Source: Roseomonas gilardii (GTDB taxonomy: Bacteria > Pseudomonadota > Alphaproteobacteria > Acetobacterales > Acetobacteraceae). From it: DNA of 64,000 nt. A model generated the notes under the pieces. That model was not told where the DNA came from. It did not search any database and was given only the letters and a program-made list of their open reading frames with translations. The stretch covers positions 795,001 through 859,000 of the forward strand of contig NZ_CP015583.1 in the NCBI RefSeq assembly GCF_001941945.1. Direction: 5' to 3'. The translations under genes and the position numbers were made by a program. Positions 17,121-26,048 of the stretch are shown here, one piece after another (within the stretch, counting starts at the first letter, position 1; the number at the start of each line of letters is the position of its first letter).

Positions 17121-18086
17121 TCAGCGGCGGCGCTTCTTCTTCTGATTCTGGTTCTGGGGCCGGGCCGGCTGCGGCACGGTGGGGGCCGGCGTGGGGGCGA
17201 GGGTTTCGGGTGCGAAGACCGCCTGCATCCGCGTCACCGCCTTCTGGGCGGCAGCGAAGTCCCGGCTGCGCAGGAGGATCTCCACCAGCCGCAGATGGGC
17301 GTTGGTGTCCTGTTCCGCCTGTTGCAGGACGCGTTCCATGTGGCTGCGGGCGGCGGCCATGTCGCCCTGGCGGATCGCGATGTCGCAGAGCCGGCGCAGG
17401 ACGTTCAGGTCCTGCGGCGCCAGGGCCAGCGCCGCCTCGACCCGCTGCTTCGCGCCCTCCAGGTCCCCCTGCGCCTGCAGCACCTGGGCGAGCTTGAGGA
17501 TCGTGCCGATATCCTCCGGCGCGGCGGCCACGGCGCGCTCCGCCCATTGCCGGGCCTCCGAGCGGCGGGACTGGCGCAGCGCCAGATCCGTGAGCTGGTG
17601 CAGGGCCGCGCGGTTGCCCGGCTCGCGGACCAGGATCTCCTCCAGCACCTGCTCGGCCTCGCCCGGGTCGTCCGCCTGGGTCGCGGCGCGGGCGAGGTTC
17701 AGGGCGGCGCCCAGATCCTGCGGCGCCAGGTCGCGGGCCTGGCGGGCGAGGCGATAGGCTTCCTCGACCCGGCCCTGCTGCATCAGCAACCCGCTGAGGC
17801 GCTGGGCGGGGGCCGGGTGCTTCGGATGGTGCGGCAGGAGAGCGCGGAAGACGGATTCGGCACCCGCCAGATCCTGCTGCCGGTGCATCACGGCGGCGAG
17901 GTGCAGGGAGGTGTGCAGGTCATGCTCGGGCGCCGCGGCGCGGGCCTGCTCGGCCCATTGCCGGGCCTCCTCCAGCCGGCCCGCCGTCAGGGCCTGCTGG
18001 CTCAGGGTGCGCAGGGCCTGCGGGTCCTGTGCGGGCTCCGTTGCGGCGGTATCCCCGTCGGTGTGGTGCAGGACGGCTTCTTGCAT
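17121..18086 (-). CDS. tetratricopeptide-repeat protein with a basic tail
   Basis: The 321-residue protein consists of about eight 34-residue TPR units from residue 25 to 275; examples are LRTLSQQALTAGRLEEARQW and LAQVLQAQGDLEGAKQRVEA. A Pro/Ala linker and a strongly basic end (QNQNQKKKRRR) follow. There is no signal peptide, so it is probably cytoplasmic. TPRs mediate protein contacts; the basic tail could bind nucleic acid or membrane. I cannot name a partner. It stands alone, convergent with the aspartoacylase-like gene, with an AT-richer leader upstream. Confidence 0.85.
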   Translation of the reverse strand: MQEAVLHHTDGDTAATEPAQDPQALRTLSQQALTAGRLEEARQWAEQARAAAPEHDLHTSLHLAAVMHRQQDLAGAESVFRALLPHHPKHPAPAQRLSGLLMQQGRVEEAYRLARQARDLAPQDLGAALNLARAATQADDPGEAEQVLEEILVREPGNRAALHQLTDLALRQSRRSEARQWAERAVAAAPEDIGTILKLAQVLQAQGDLEGAKQRVEAALALAPQDLNVLRRLCDIAIRQGDMAAARSHMERVLQQAEQDTNAHLRLVEILLRSRDFAAAQKAVTRMQAVFAPETLAPTPAPTVPQPARPQNQNQKKKRRR

Positions 18087-18278
18087 CGCGGCTTATCCCC
18101 TTCTGGAAGCCCTGCCTGCCCCGGAGGGCAGGCCCCGGCCCGGGCGCGCATCCCGCGGGAAGGACAGGTTCCGGCCGGTATCCCGGCTCCGGACAGGCCG
18201 GTGGGCTCCGTTCTCAGCCATGGGCCATTCCTCGTGGGTTCCACACGCGCGCGGGCTGGTGTGGTGGTGGTGACGAAG

Positions 18279-18308
18279 CATATGCAACGCAAAGTCGCCG
18301 GAACACAA
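18279..18308 (-). promoter_or_regulatory. candidate promoter for the TPR gene
   Basis: On the minus strand TTGTGT (18303-18308) and CATATG (18279-18284) are separated by 18 nt, within the only AT-rich stretch upstream of the TPR gene. They resemble a weak sigma-70 promoter roughly 190 nt before the start. Based on consensus match only. Confidence 0.25.
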
Positions 18309-18367
18309 GAAATACTCTCTTGGGTTGTTAATCTTCGCCTATGATCGAGGCATCGCTCACGGTTGCC

Positions 18368-19129
18368 TCAGCCGGGCTCCCCTTCGGCCGGCTCCTTCCC
18401 GACCTGCCGGATCAGGGCCGCCATCTCCGCTGCGGCGGCGGTGACCTCGGCCTCCTCCACCCCCTTGGCCACCAGGGCCACGCCGCTCCGGTCCGGGCGG
18501 TAATAGGGGTAGGAGCCGATATCCAGCGCGGGATGGCGCGCCTGGATGGCGCCCAGCCCCTCCGCGATCTGCCCTTCGTAGATCCCGTCCGCATGCACGC
18601 TGCGCGAGAGGACGGGGCGGCCGCCGGCCAGGCCGGGCGCCAGGGCCTCGAACATCGCCTGCATGATCCGGGGCACGCCGGCCATGACATGCACGTTGCC
18701 GATGGTGAAGCCCGGCGCCACGGAAACGGGGTTGGGAATCAGCGTGGCGCCGCGCGGGACGGTCGCCATGCGCTGCCGGGCCGCGTTGAACTCGGTGCCC
18801 TGCTTCTCGTAATGGGCGGTGAGCAGGGCCATGGCTTCCGGATGCTTCTCCCACGGCACGCCGAAGGCGCGGGCGATGCATTCGGCGGTGATGTCGTCAT
18901 GGGTCGGCCCGATGCCGCCGGTGGTGAAGACATGGTCGAAGCGCGGGCGCACCGCGTTCACCGTCTCGACGATGACCTCCGGCACGTCGGGGATCACCCG
19001 CACCTCGCGCAGCGGGATGCCGATCTCCCCCAGCCGGGTGGCGAGGAACTGCAGGTTGGCGTCCCGGGTGCGGCCCGAAAGCACCTCGTTGCCGATGATC
19101 AGGAGGCAGGCGGTGGGGTTGGCGGACAA
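18368..19129 (-). CDS. CinA-like / MoaB-family molybdopterin-binding domain protein
   Basis: The 253-residue protein is the COG1058-type domain found in CinA: LLIIGNEVLSGRTRDANLQFLA at the N-terminus, VFTTGGIGPTHDDIT near residue 75, and VPRGATLIPNPVSVAPGF. In CinA this domain hydrolyses ADP-ribose-type pyrophosphates; the C-terminal NMN-deamidase domain is absent here. TTG 19129 was preferred over ATG 19198, because GGAGGG lies 7 nt before it and the family N-terminus begins there. It follows the GNAT-Nudix gene on the same strand, with the long palindrome 19209-19259 between. Confidence 0.88.
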   Translation of the reverse strand: MSANPTACLLIIGNEVLSGRTRDANLQFLATRLGEIGIPLREVRVIPDVPEVIVETVNAVRPRFDHVFTTGGIGPTHDDITAECIARAFGVPWEKHPEAMALLTAHYEKQGTEFNAARQRMATVPRGATLIPNPVSVAPGFTIGNVHVMAGVPRIMQAMFEALAPGLAGGRPVLSRSVHADGIYEGQIAEGLGAIQARHPALDIGSYPYYRPDRSGVALVAKGVEEAEVTAAAAEMAALIRQVGKEPAEGEPG

Positions 19130-19208
19130 GGCGGGGCCCTCCGGGCGGCGGTTCGGGGACGCCAGAGTGCCAGCTTCCGCGCCGAGGGAAAGTGCCATGC
19201 GTGGAGGC

Positions 19209-19259
19209 GTGGTGCGCCCCGGGGGAGAGGGCCCTGCCTTCTCCCCCGGGGCGCACCAC
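19209..19259 (-). terminator. 20-bp perfect stem-loop between the GNAT-Nudix and CinA-like genes
   Basis: Two 20-nt arms (19209-19228 and 19240-19259) are perfectly complementary around an 11-nt loop. The hairpin starts 12 nt after the stop of the upstream minus-strand gene. It has no T-tract. It may end or attenuate the rne / GNAT-Nudix transcript before the CinA-like gene, or protect its 3' end. The GGGGGAGA arm recalls the GGGAGAGG hairpins at 45152 and 58721. Confidence 0.6.
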
Positions 19260-19271
19260 GGTGGACGGCAG

Positions 19272-20330
19272 TCAGAGGAAGTCGCGGAGCAGCGCGACCA
19301 GGGGCTTGTCCGCCGGGGGCATGGGATAGTCGGCCAGCTTCTGCGGCCGCACCCAGGCCAGGGCCTGACCCTCGCGGGATTCCGGCGTGCCCTCCCAGCG
19401 GCGGCACAGGTAGAGCGGCATCAGCAGGTGGAAGCCGTCATAGGCGTGGCTGGCGAAGGCAAAGGGGGCCAGGCAGGTTTCCGCGACGTCGATGCCCAGC
19501 TCCTCCCGCAACTCGCGGATCAGGGCCGCCTCCGGCGTTTCACCAGGGTCCACCTTGCCGCCGGGGAACTCCCAGAGCCCGGCCAGGGCCTTGCCCTCCG
19601 GGCGCCGGGCCAGCAGCACCCGCCCGTCCGGGTCGATCAGGGCACAGGCGGAGACCAGCAGCAGGCGCGAGCCACCGGGTGGGACGGGCTGTTCCGCCGG
19701 GGCCGGAGTGGGGGCGGGTTCGGCCGGCGTCGAAAGCTCTGCCCGGCCGGCGCGGAAAAGGCGGACGGGCAGGCGGGCGTTGCGGGCGGAGAATTCCTGC
19801 TCCCCGGTGCCCGTCTCGACGAAGCCGATCCGGCGCAGCACGGCGGCGGAGCGCTCGTTCTCCACCAGCGCACTGGCCTGCAGCGTGTCCAGTTCCAGGT
19901 TGGCCAGGGCCCAGCGGGCGAGGCGGCCGGCCGCCTCGCTGGCGATGCCTCGCCCCCAGTATCGCCGCCCGACCCAGTAGCCGAGGGCGGCGCCGCGCGG
20001 GGCGGCGGCATCGGGGCGGGTCAGGGCGACGCAGCCGACGAGCTGCTCGCGCCCCTGAAGTTCCTCCACGATGGCGAGGTGCCAGGCCTTTCCGGCGGCG
20101 ATCTGCGACCGGGTGGAGCCGATCCAGTCATCCGCCAACTCGCGCGGATAGGGGAAGGGGACGCGCGCCAGCATGCGCGCGACCTCCCAGTCGTTCACCA
20201 GCCGGTGCAGGTCGGCGGCATCCGTGGGGCGCAGGGGCCGCAGCAGCAGCCTTTCCGTCCGCAGCGGCGGGAAGAGGGACGCATCCTCCTCCGCCGCCGC
20301 GGCCGAGGCCTCGCTCAACGCCGCCACCAT
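19272..20330 (-). CDS. bifunctional GNAT acetyltransferase / Nudix hydrolase fusion
   Basis: The 352-residue protein joins two enzymes. Residues 22-185 form a RimJ/RimL-type GNAT domain: RTERLLLRPLRPTDA at the start, the acetyl-CoA motif GYWVGRRYWGRGIASEA at 117-133, and ENERSAAVLRRIGF. After a Pro/Ala linker (about 200-218), residues 222-352 form a MutT-like Nudix domain. Its box GGKVDPGETPEAALIRELRE (from 257) continues into ELGID, with all catalytic acidic residues present. The pair could acetylate a protein or metabolite and hydrolyse oxidised (d)NTPs. The ATG lies inside the end of rne (16-bp overlap), so expression is probably coupled to RNase E. Confidence 0.9.
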   Translation of the reverse strand: MVAALSEASAAAAEEDASLFPPLRTERLLLRPLRPTDAADLHRLVNDWEVARMLARVPFPYPRELADDWIGSTRSQIAAGKAWHLAIVEELQGREQLVGCVALTRPDAAAPRGAALGYWVGRRYWGRGIASEAAGRLARWALANLELDTLQASALVENERSAAVLRRIGFVETGTGEQEFSARNARLPVRLFRAGRAELSTPAEPAPTPAPAEQPVPPGGSRLLLVSACALIDPDGRVLLARRPEGKALAGLWEFPGGKVDPGETPEAALIRELREELGIDVAETCLAPFAFASHAYDGFHLLMPLYLCRRWEGTPESREGQALAWVRPQKLADYPMPPADKPLVALLRDFL

Positions 20331-23300
20331 CCCGCGCGGCGCGCCTGGGACGGCGAGGTCCCATCCAGGACCACGGGCTTCACCGGCTCACCCACCTGGG
20401 GTTCGGCCGTGTCCGGCGTGGCACCGCCGGCCTCCGGCTCCACCCCGGCAGGCTCGGTGGCCGGGGTTTCGGGGGTGGTTGCCACGGCCGGCATTGCCTC
20501 GGGCACCGTCACTTCGGGGGCCGTCGCTTCAGGGGCCGTCGCTTCAGGGGCCGTTGCTTCCGGGGTGGGTGCTTCCACGGGAGCGGGGGCTTCCACGACG
20601 GGTTCCGCAAGGTTTGCGACGACCACGGCCTCCACATCGGTCACCACCGCTGCCTCGGGGGCGGGCGGGAACTCGGAAGGCTGCGCCGGAGCGTCCTCGC
20701 CGCTCAGCACGGCCGGGACTTCCGGCGGCGGCCCGGCGGTGATCGACACGGAAAGCGGTGGCAACTCGCCGCTGGTCAGGCGGCGGGCGGCAGCCTCCGC
20801 GGCGGCCTCGGCGGCGGCCAGGGCATCCATCACCGGGTCATAGGCCCCGCCGAAGGGATCGGCCGGGGTCGGGCCGGTGTAGCGGCTGGCGACACGCTCG
20901 CCACGGCGCGGCGCGGCGGCCTCGGAGGATTCCTCCGTCTGCTCGCTGCCTTCCTCCTGGCGGCGGCGACCGCCGCGGCGGCCACGACGGCGGCCACGGT
21001 TTTCCTCGCCACGCTCGCCCGCCTGGGCCTCCGGGGACTTCTCACCGTCCGTGGCGGCGGTTTCCGCCTCGGCGGGGATGGACGGAGCCTCGTCGGAGGG
21101 CTGGTCGGGCGGGCCGGCCTCGTCCGCCGGGACCGGCTGCTCCTCGCCGGTGTCGCCTTCGCCCGCGGCCTCGGCCTCGGCCTCCGGGCGCTCGCCACCT
21201 TCGCGGCGGCCGCCACGGCGGCGGCGGCGGCGGCGGCGGCCGTTCTCGCCCTTCTCCTCCGCCTTGCCCTCGGACCGATCCTCGGCCTTGTCGTCGCCGG
21301 CCGGGGCGGCCTCGGCCTCCAGCTCTTCCTCGGCCTCCTCCGGCTCCTCGGCCACCGCCTCGGGCAGGTAGTCCATGCGCAGGGCGGGGGCGCGGTTCAC
21401 CGGCTGCGGCGCCGGCATGGTCTGGGCCTTCAGGCGCTCGATGCGGAACTGGGCCTCGGACATCTCATGCTCGCCCGCCAGCATGACATGCATGTTGAAG
21501 CGCGACTCGATGTTGGCGAGCCATTCGCGCTTGTTGTTCAGGATGTGCATGGCCACCGGCTCGGCGGCATGGACCAGGATCTCGGAGGCGCGGCGCTTGG
21601 CGCCTTCCTCCTCGATCGCGCGGAGGACGTGCAGGGCGCTGCTTTCCAGCGAGCGCACGATGCCCCGGCCCTGGCAGTGCGGGCAGGTCATGAAGGCGTG
21701 CTCGGTCAGGCTGGGACGGAGCCGCTGGCGGCTCATCTCCAGCAGGCCGAAATGGCTGATGCGGCCGACCTGGATGCGGGCGCGGTCGGTGCGCAGCGAT
21801 TCCTTCAGGCGGCGCTCGACCTGGGCGTCGTGCTTGCTCGACTCCATGTCGATGAAGTCGATGACGATGAGGCCGGCGAGGTCGCGCAGGCGGAGCTGCC
21901 GCGCGATCTCCTCCGACGCCTCCATGTTGGTGCGGAGGGCGGTATCCTCGATGTGCCGGTCGCGTGTGTTGCGGCCGGAGTTCACGTCGATGGCGACCAG
22001 CGCCTCGGTCTGGTTGATGACGATGTAGCCGCCCGAGCGGAGCTGGACGACGGGCGACATCATGGCGTCGAGCTGCTGCTCCACCCCCGCCTTGACGAAG
22101 AGGGGCACCACCGGGTCGCGGTAGAGGCGCACGCGCCGCTCATGCTGCGGCATGATCATGCGCATGAAGTCGCGGGCCTGCTTCCAGGCGGCCTCGCCCT
22201 CGACCTCCACGTCGTCGATGTCGCGGCCGTAGCTGTCGCGCAGCGACCGCTTGATGAGGTCCGCCTCCTCGTAGATCAGGGCCGGGGCGGTGGAGCCCAT
22301 GGTCCGCTCGCGGATGTCGTCCCAGAGGCGGAGCAGGTACTCGCCGTCGCGCCGGATCTCGGGCTTGGGGCGCTGGGCGCCGGCGGTGCGGACGATGATG
22401 CTCATGCCCTTGGGCAGGCTCATCTCCTCCACCGCCTCGCGCAGGCGCTTGCGGTCGGCGACCTGGGTGATCTTGCGGGAAACGCCGCCGCCGCGCGGCG
22501 AGTTCGGCATCAGGACCGAGAAGCGGCCGGCCAGCGAGATGTAGGTGGTCAGCGCCGCGCCCTTGTTGCCGCGCTCCTCCTTCACGACCTGCACCAGCAT
22601 GATCTGCCGGCGGCGGATCACCTCCTGGATCTTGTAGTGGCGCAGGAAGCGGGGGGGGATGCGGCGCTCGCGGCTGCGGTCCTCCTCGCCGTTGCCCTCG
22701 GCATCGCCGCCCAGGGTCTCGGGGGGGATCTCAGGCGCGTCGTCGAGCACCAGGGCATCGCCCGCCTCGCGCACCGGGTCGCCCTCGGAGACCTGGTCCA
22801 CATGCATGGACATGGGCTGGGCGCGGCCGGGGCGGGGGGCGTCGTCGGAGTCGTTTTCGGCGCCATCCCGGGCCTCGGCGGATTGGGGCGGTTCGGGGAG
22901 CGTGGCGTCGGCGGGGGCGGTTTGCGCGGCCTCCGGGGCGGCGGGGAGGGGGGCGGTTTCCTCGCCCGCCTCGCGCGGCGCCTCGGGGATGGCTTCGCCG
23001 AAGACCTGGTGCGGGCCTTGGTTCGCGGCCCCGGTCTCCGTGGTCACGGCCTCCGGGACGGTGTCCTCCGGCGCGGCGGGGGCGTCCCCGGCGGGCGGGG
23101 CGGTGTCCACCGCCGGTTCCTCCTGGGTGGAGGGGCTGGCGGAACGCTGGCGTCCGGAGCGGGAGCCACGGGACTCCCGGGCTTCCCGGCGGCGCAGGTC
23201 GCGGTCGTCCTCGGGGGCGGGGCGCTCGGCGGCGGTGTCGAGCTCCGCCTCGTCCTCGTCCTCCTCCTCGGCCTCCTGCGCCTGCATCTCCAGCAGGCGC

Positions 23301-23560
23301 TGCCGGTCGGCGACGGGGATCTGGTAGTAGTCGGGGTGGATCTCGCTGAAAGCCAGGAAGCCGTGGCGGTTGCCGCCATACTCGACGAAGGCCGCCTGGA
23401 GGCTCGGCTCCACGCGGACCACCTTCGCCAGGTAGATGTTGCCCTTGAGGGGGAGGCGGTCAGCCGCCTCGACGTCGAAGTCCTCGATCCGGTTGCCATC
23501 CATCACCACCAGCCGGGTCTCTTCCGGGTGGGAGGCGTCGATCAGCATGCGCTTGGTCAT
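20315..23560 (-). CDS. rne: ribonuclease E/G, alphaproteobacterial RNase E
   Basis: The 1081-residue endoribonuclease is the core of mRNA decay and rRNA/tRNA processing. The N-terminus MTKRMLIDASHPEETRLVVMDG is typical. The S1 domain is split by an acidic, Pro/Glu-rich insertion at about residues 88-297, as in other alphaproteobacteria. Catalytic aspartates sit in VAIDVNSGR (about 525) and IVIDFIDM (about 569); the zinc-link is CPHCQGRG (about 626). The C-terminal scaffold is low-complexity, with Arg-rich RNA-binding runs near 773 and 866, a 5-residue ATAPE repeat (about 997-1017) and a terminal RRAGWWRR. ATG 23560 fits the family start; the frame upstream is non-coding. The gene is followed by the overlapping GNAT-Nudix fusion. 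Confidence 0.97.
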   Translation of the reverse strand: MTKRMLIDASHPEETRLVVMDGNRIEDFDVEAADRLPLKGNIYLAKVVRVEPSLQAAFVEYGGNRHGFLAFSEIHPDYYQIPVADRQRLLEMQAQEAEEEDEDEAELDTAAERPAPEDDRDLRRREARESRGSRSGRQRSASPSTQEEPAVDTAPPAGDAPAAPEDTVPEAVTTETGAANQGPHQVFGEAIPEAPREAGEETAPLPAAPEAAQTAPADATLPEPPQSAEARDGAENDSDDAPRPGRAQPMSMHVDQVSEGDPVREAGDALVLDDAPEIPPETLGGDAEGNGEEDRSRERRIPPRFLRHYKIQEVIRRRQIMLVQVVKEERGNKGAALTTYISLAGRFSVLMPNSPRGGGVSRKITQVADRKRLREAVEEMSLPKGMSIIVRTAGAQRPKPEIRRDGEYLLRLWDDIRERTMGSTAPALIYEEADLIKRSLRDSYGRDIDDVEVEGEAAWKQARDFMRMIMPQHERRVRLYRDPVVPLFVKAGVEQQLDAMMSPVVQLRSGGYIVINQTEALVAIDVNSGRNTRDRHIEDTALRTNMEASEEIARQLRLRDLAGLIVIDFIDMESSKHDAQVERRLKESLRTDRARIQVGRISHFGLLEMSRQRLRPSLTEHAFMTCPHCQGRGIVRSLESSALHVLRAIEEEGAKRRASEILVHAAEPVAMHILNNKREWLANIESRFNMHVMLAGEHEMSEAQFRIERLKAQTMPAPQPVNRAPALRMDYLPEAVAEEPEEAEEELEAEAAPAGDDKAEDRSEGKAEEKGENGRRRRRRRRGGRREGGERPEAEAEAAGEGDTGEEQPVPADEAGPPDQPSDEAPSIPAEAETAATDGEKSPEAQAGERGEENRGRRRGRRGGRRRQEEGSEQTEESSEAAAPRRGERVASRYTGPTPADPFGGAYDPVMDALAAAEAAAEAAARRLTSGELPPLSVSITAGPPPEVPAVLSGEDAPAQPSEFPPAPEAAVVTDVEAVVVANLAEPVVEAPAPVEAPTPEATAPEATAPEATAPEVTVPEAMPAVATTPETPATEPAGVEPEAGGATPDTAEPQVGEPVKPVVLDGTSPSQARRAGWWRR
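20511..20570. repeat. in-frame 15-bp tandem repeat inside rne
   Basis: About four copies of a 15-bp unit (plus-strand core GGGGCCGTCGCTTCA) encode the PEATA / ATAPE repeats of the RNase E tail. The unit keeps the reading frame, so copy number can vary without disrupting the protein. Confidence 0.75.
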
Positions 23561-24251
23561 GGAAGCGTGTGCTCCGCGACAGCCGCCTGCCTCTGGGGGC
23601 GGCGGCGTCGGCTCGGTTGTGGGATGCGGAGCGGAAGCCGGCGCAAGGCGACGTGGCGATTCGCGATAGGCGCGTCGTCGCGGCCATGCCGGTCCCGTCC
23701 TCACTCTCGCAGGGCGCGGCCCGGGAAAGGGCCGGCCCGATGGTTGGGCGCACCGCGCGCAGGCCCCGCGCGCATCGCGGAATCGCGGCGCAAGCGGGCC
23801 GGCGGCAGGCGCGCGGAGGGCTGACAGGTTCCAGGGTTGCCTGGCAAAGAGCGCCCATGCGCGCCGCGGGACGCACCGGCCGGGGGATCGGGACCCGTAC
23901 CTTCCCGGAGGAACGGCCGCCTGTCATGGCGGGCGCGATCGGCCAGCCACCGGCGCCAGTCCGGGCGCACGGGTCGTCGCGTCAGGGCCGATCCATCCAG
24001 GCCGGCCGAGGCGCATCGTCCCCCCACCGGCGACTTGCCGCCGGGGCAAGCCACCATAGGCAGGGCGGGAGTCCACCACAAGGCTGCTTTTTTCAGGACA
24101 TTGGGGTGGGCCTGGCACGGTTCGTTGCGCCGGGGGCGGGCCCGGAGGCAGGCAGGGTGTGGCGCCGGATGCGGCAGGGCGGCGGGCTGGCCCGCGGCAT
24201 GGCGCGGGAAAGGGCGGCCGGGCCGGGGTGACAGGCGGGGGCGCCGGGGAC
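23561..24251. other. 691-bp divergent region, rne leader / MFS gene
   Basis: No gene is recognisable. The region must contain the rne promoter and its leader; E. coli rne has a long autoregulatory 5' UTR and the length here would allow one. It must also contain the promoter of the divergent MFS gene. The only low-GC spot is around 24085-24105 (CTGCTTTTTTCAGG). Several long frames cross it, but none shows family motifs. Confidence 0.45.
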
Positions 24252-25538
24252 ATGCTCGGGGGCATGGTATCCCTGACGAAGGCGGCGGAGAACCGCCCCC
24301 CTTTGCCTGCCGCCGTGCCGCTGGAGCCGGGGGAGGCGATCCCAAGGCCGCATCCTCCGCTCTGGCTGCTGGCGCTGGTGACGTTTTCCGGCACGCTGGC
24401 CATGCACATCTTCGTGCCGGCCCTGCCGAGCGCGGCCCGCAGCCTCGGGGTCAGCGCCGGGGCCATGCAGGGGGCGATCACCTTCTACCTGATCGGGCTG
24501 GCCTGTGGGCAGCTCTTCTACGGCCCGCTCGCCGACCGCTTCGGGCGGCGGCCGGTGCTGATCTCGGGGCTGATCCTCTATACCGCCGCGGGGCTGGTGG
24601 CACTTTTCGCCCCGGGGATCGGCAGCCTGTCCGTGGCGCGCTTCTTCCAGGCGCTGGGCGGCTGTGCCGGGCTCGCCCTGGGGCGGGCCATGGTGCGCGA
24701 CACGGCGGAGCCGCAGACCGCGGCCTCCCGGCTGGCGCTGCTGAACCTGATGGTTTCCGCCGGGCCGGGCCTGGCGCCGGCGGTGGGCGGTGCGCTGGTG
24801 GCGCTGTTCGACTGGCGCGCGATCTTCGGCCTGCTGGCCGCCGTCGGGCTGGGACTGCTGCTGCTGTGCTGGCGGCGCCTGCCGGAGACGGGGCAGATGC
24901 GGGCCGGCATCCGGGCGGGCCATGTGGCGCGCGACTACCTGCGGCTGCTGCGCTCGCCTGCCTTCCTGGGCTACACGCTGGGCGGGGCCTGCACCACGAC
25001 CAGCATGTACGGCTTCATCTCCGCCTCGCCCTTCATCTTCGTGAACGAGCTGCACCGGCCTGTGCAGGAGGTGGGCCTCTACCTCGCGGTCATGGTGCTG
25101 GGCCTGTCCGCCGGCAGCCTGGTGGCCAGTCGGCTGGTGCGGCGCTCGGGGATCGACCGGGTGATGCTGGGCTCCAGCCTGGCGGGGCTGCTCGGCGCCT
25201 GCCTGTTCCTCGCCGTGGTGCTGTCGGGGCGGATGAGCGTCGCGCTGATCATGCCGCCGCTGATCCTCTTCACCTTCGGCAGCGGCATGGCGAGCCCCAT
25301 GGCGCTGACCCGGGCCATCAGCGTGAACCCGGCCGTGATCGGATCGGCGGCCGGGCTCTATGGCTGCGCGCAGATGGGCTGGGGAGCGCTGTGTTCCGCC
25401 CTGGTCGCCATCGGCGGCGATCCGGCGCTGGGCGCGGCGCTGGTGCTGGTGGGCGGCTGCGCCATCGGGCAGTTCGGGTTCTGGATCGCCGGACGCTCGC
25501 GACGGGCCGCCGCATCCCGGGAGGCGGATGCGCGTTAA
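24252..25538 (+). CDS. Bcr/CflA-type drug-resistance MFS transporter
   Basis: The 428-residue inner-membrane protein has twelve predicted transmembrane helices and the MFS motif A DRFGRRPVLISG between TM2 and TM3. The opening FSGTLAMHIFVPALPSAARSLG and LARAMVRD-like stretch (GLALGRAMVRD) match the Bcr/CflA/FloR proton-driven exporters of chloramphenicol, bicyclomycin or sulfonamides. Actual substrate is unknown. ATG 24252, after GGGGAC, was chosen; ATG 24264 is an alternative. The frame upstream to 24159 is probably non-coding. It is divergent from rne, and a small DUF2171 gene follows after 34 bp. Confidence 0.9.
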   Translation: MLGGMVSLTKAAENRPPLPAAVPLEPGEAIPRPHPPLWLLALVTFSGTLAMHIFVPALPSAARSLGVSAGAMQGAITFYLIGLACGQLFYGPLADRFGRRPVLISGLILYTAAGLVALFAPGIGSLSVARFFQALGGCAGLALGRAMVRDTAEPQTAASRLALLNLMVSAGPGLAPAVGGALVALFDWRAIFGLLAAVGLGLLLLCWRRLPETGQMRAGIRAGHVARDYLRLLRSPAFLGYTLGGACTTTSMYGFISASPFIFVNELHRPVQEVGLYLAVMVLGLSAGSLVASRLVRRSGIDRVMLGSSLAGLLGACLFLAVVLSGRMSVALIMPPLILFTFGSGMASPMALTRAISVNPAVIGSAAGLYGCAQMGWGALCSALVAIGGDPALGAALVLVGGCAIGQFGFWIAGRSRRAAASREADAR

Positions 25539-25572
25539 GCCGGTGCCTTTGTCAGCAAGAGGAGCACGGACC

Positions 25573-25812
25573 ATGGCGGATGTGAGCGCGATCAAGGAGC
25601 ACATGGAGATCATCGGCGCGGATGGCGGCCATATCGGTACGGTCGATCACGTCATCGGCGGCCGCATCAAGCTCACCAAGTCCGACCGTGGCGCGGCCGG
25701 GAAGCACCATTACCTGCCGCTCGGCCTGATCGAGGACGTGGATGGCGGCAAGGCCCGTGCCTCCTTCAAGGCAGAGCTGGTGGAAGATTTCTGGGAGACC
25801 GAGGACGCCTGA
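25573..25812 (+). CDS. DUF2171 domain protein
   Basis: The 79-residue protein matches the small DUF2171 / PRC-barrel-like family: IKEHMEIIGADGGHIGTVDHV, followed by IKLTKSD and HHYLPLGLIEDV. The function is not established; such proteins are often stress-induced in alphaproteobacteria. GAGGAG lies 9 nt before ATG 25573. A good terminator follows at 25821-25840. It may share a transcript with the MFS gene. Confidence 0.9.
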   Translation: MADVSAIKEHMEIIGADGGHIGTVDHVIGGRIKLTKSDRGAAGKHHYLPLGLIEDVDGGKARASFKAELVEDFWETEDA

Positions 25813-25820
25813 GCGGCGCG

Positions 25821-25840
25821 CGCCCCGGCTTTCCGGGGCG
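25821..25840 (+). terminator. intrinsic terminator after the DUF2171 gene
   Basis: CGCCCCGG / CCGGGGCG form a perfect 8-bp stem with a CTTT loop, followed directly by TTT. It begins 8 bp after the stop. Confidence 0.7.
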
Positions 25841-25899
25841 TTTCCGGCCTGATGTCAGGCCGCCTGCCGCCGGTTGATGCGGGCTCGCGGGTGCGAAGC

Positions 25900-25921
25900 G
25901 GCTGGCCTTACGAGGCCAGCC
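25900..25921. promoter_or_regulatory. perfect 8-bp hairpin upstream of the yihY-like gene
   Basis: GGCTGGCC (25900-25907), a TTACGA loop and GGCCAGCC (25914-25921) form a second hairpin between the terminator and the next gene. Its role is unclear: a second terminator, or an operator or leader element. Confidence 0.35.
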
Positions 25922-26048
25922 GATGCTGGCGGGTGGCCCACCGCCGTTCATGGCGGAATTGCCACAGGGTCCGACGCTGATGTGACTTTCGTGCCATCGG
26001 CTTTGCCGCCAAGAGTGTTGGCTCCCGACAGTGCAAGGAACGGGCGGA

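Noticed and set aside
18341-23824. 1827-codon plus-strand frame across cinA, GNAT-Nudix and rne
   Set aside because: Antisense to three well-identified genes; low-complexity translation from GC-rich complement.
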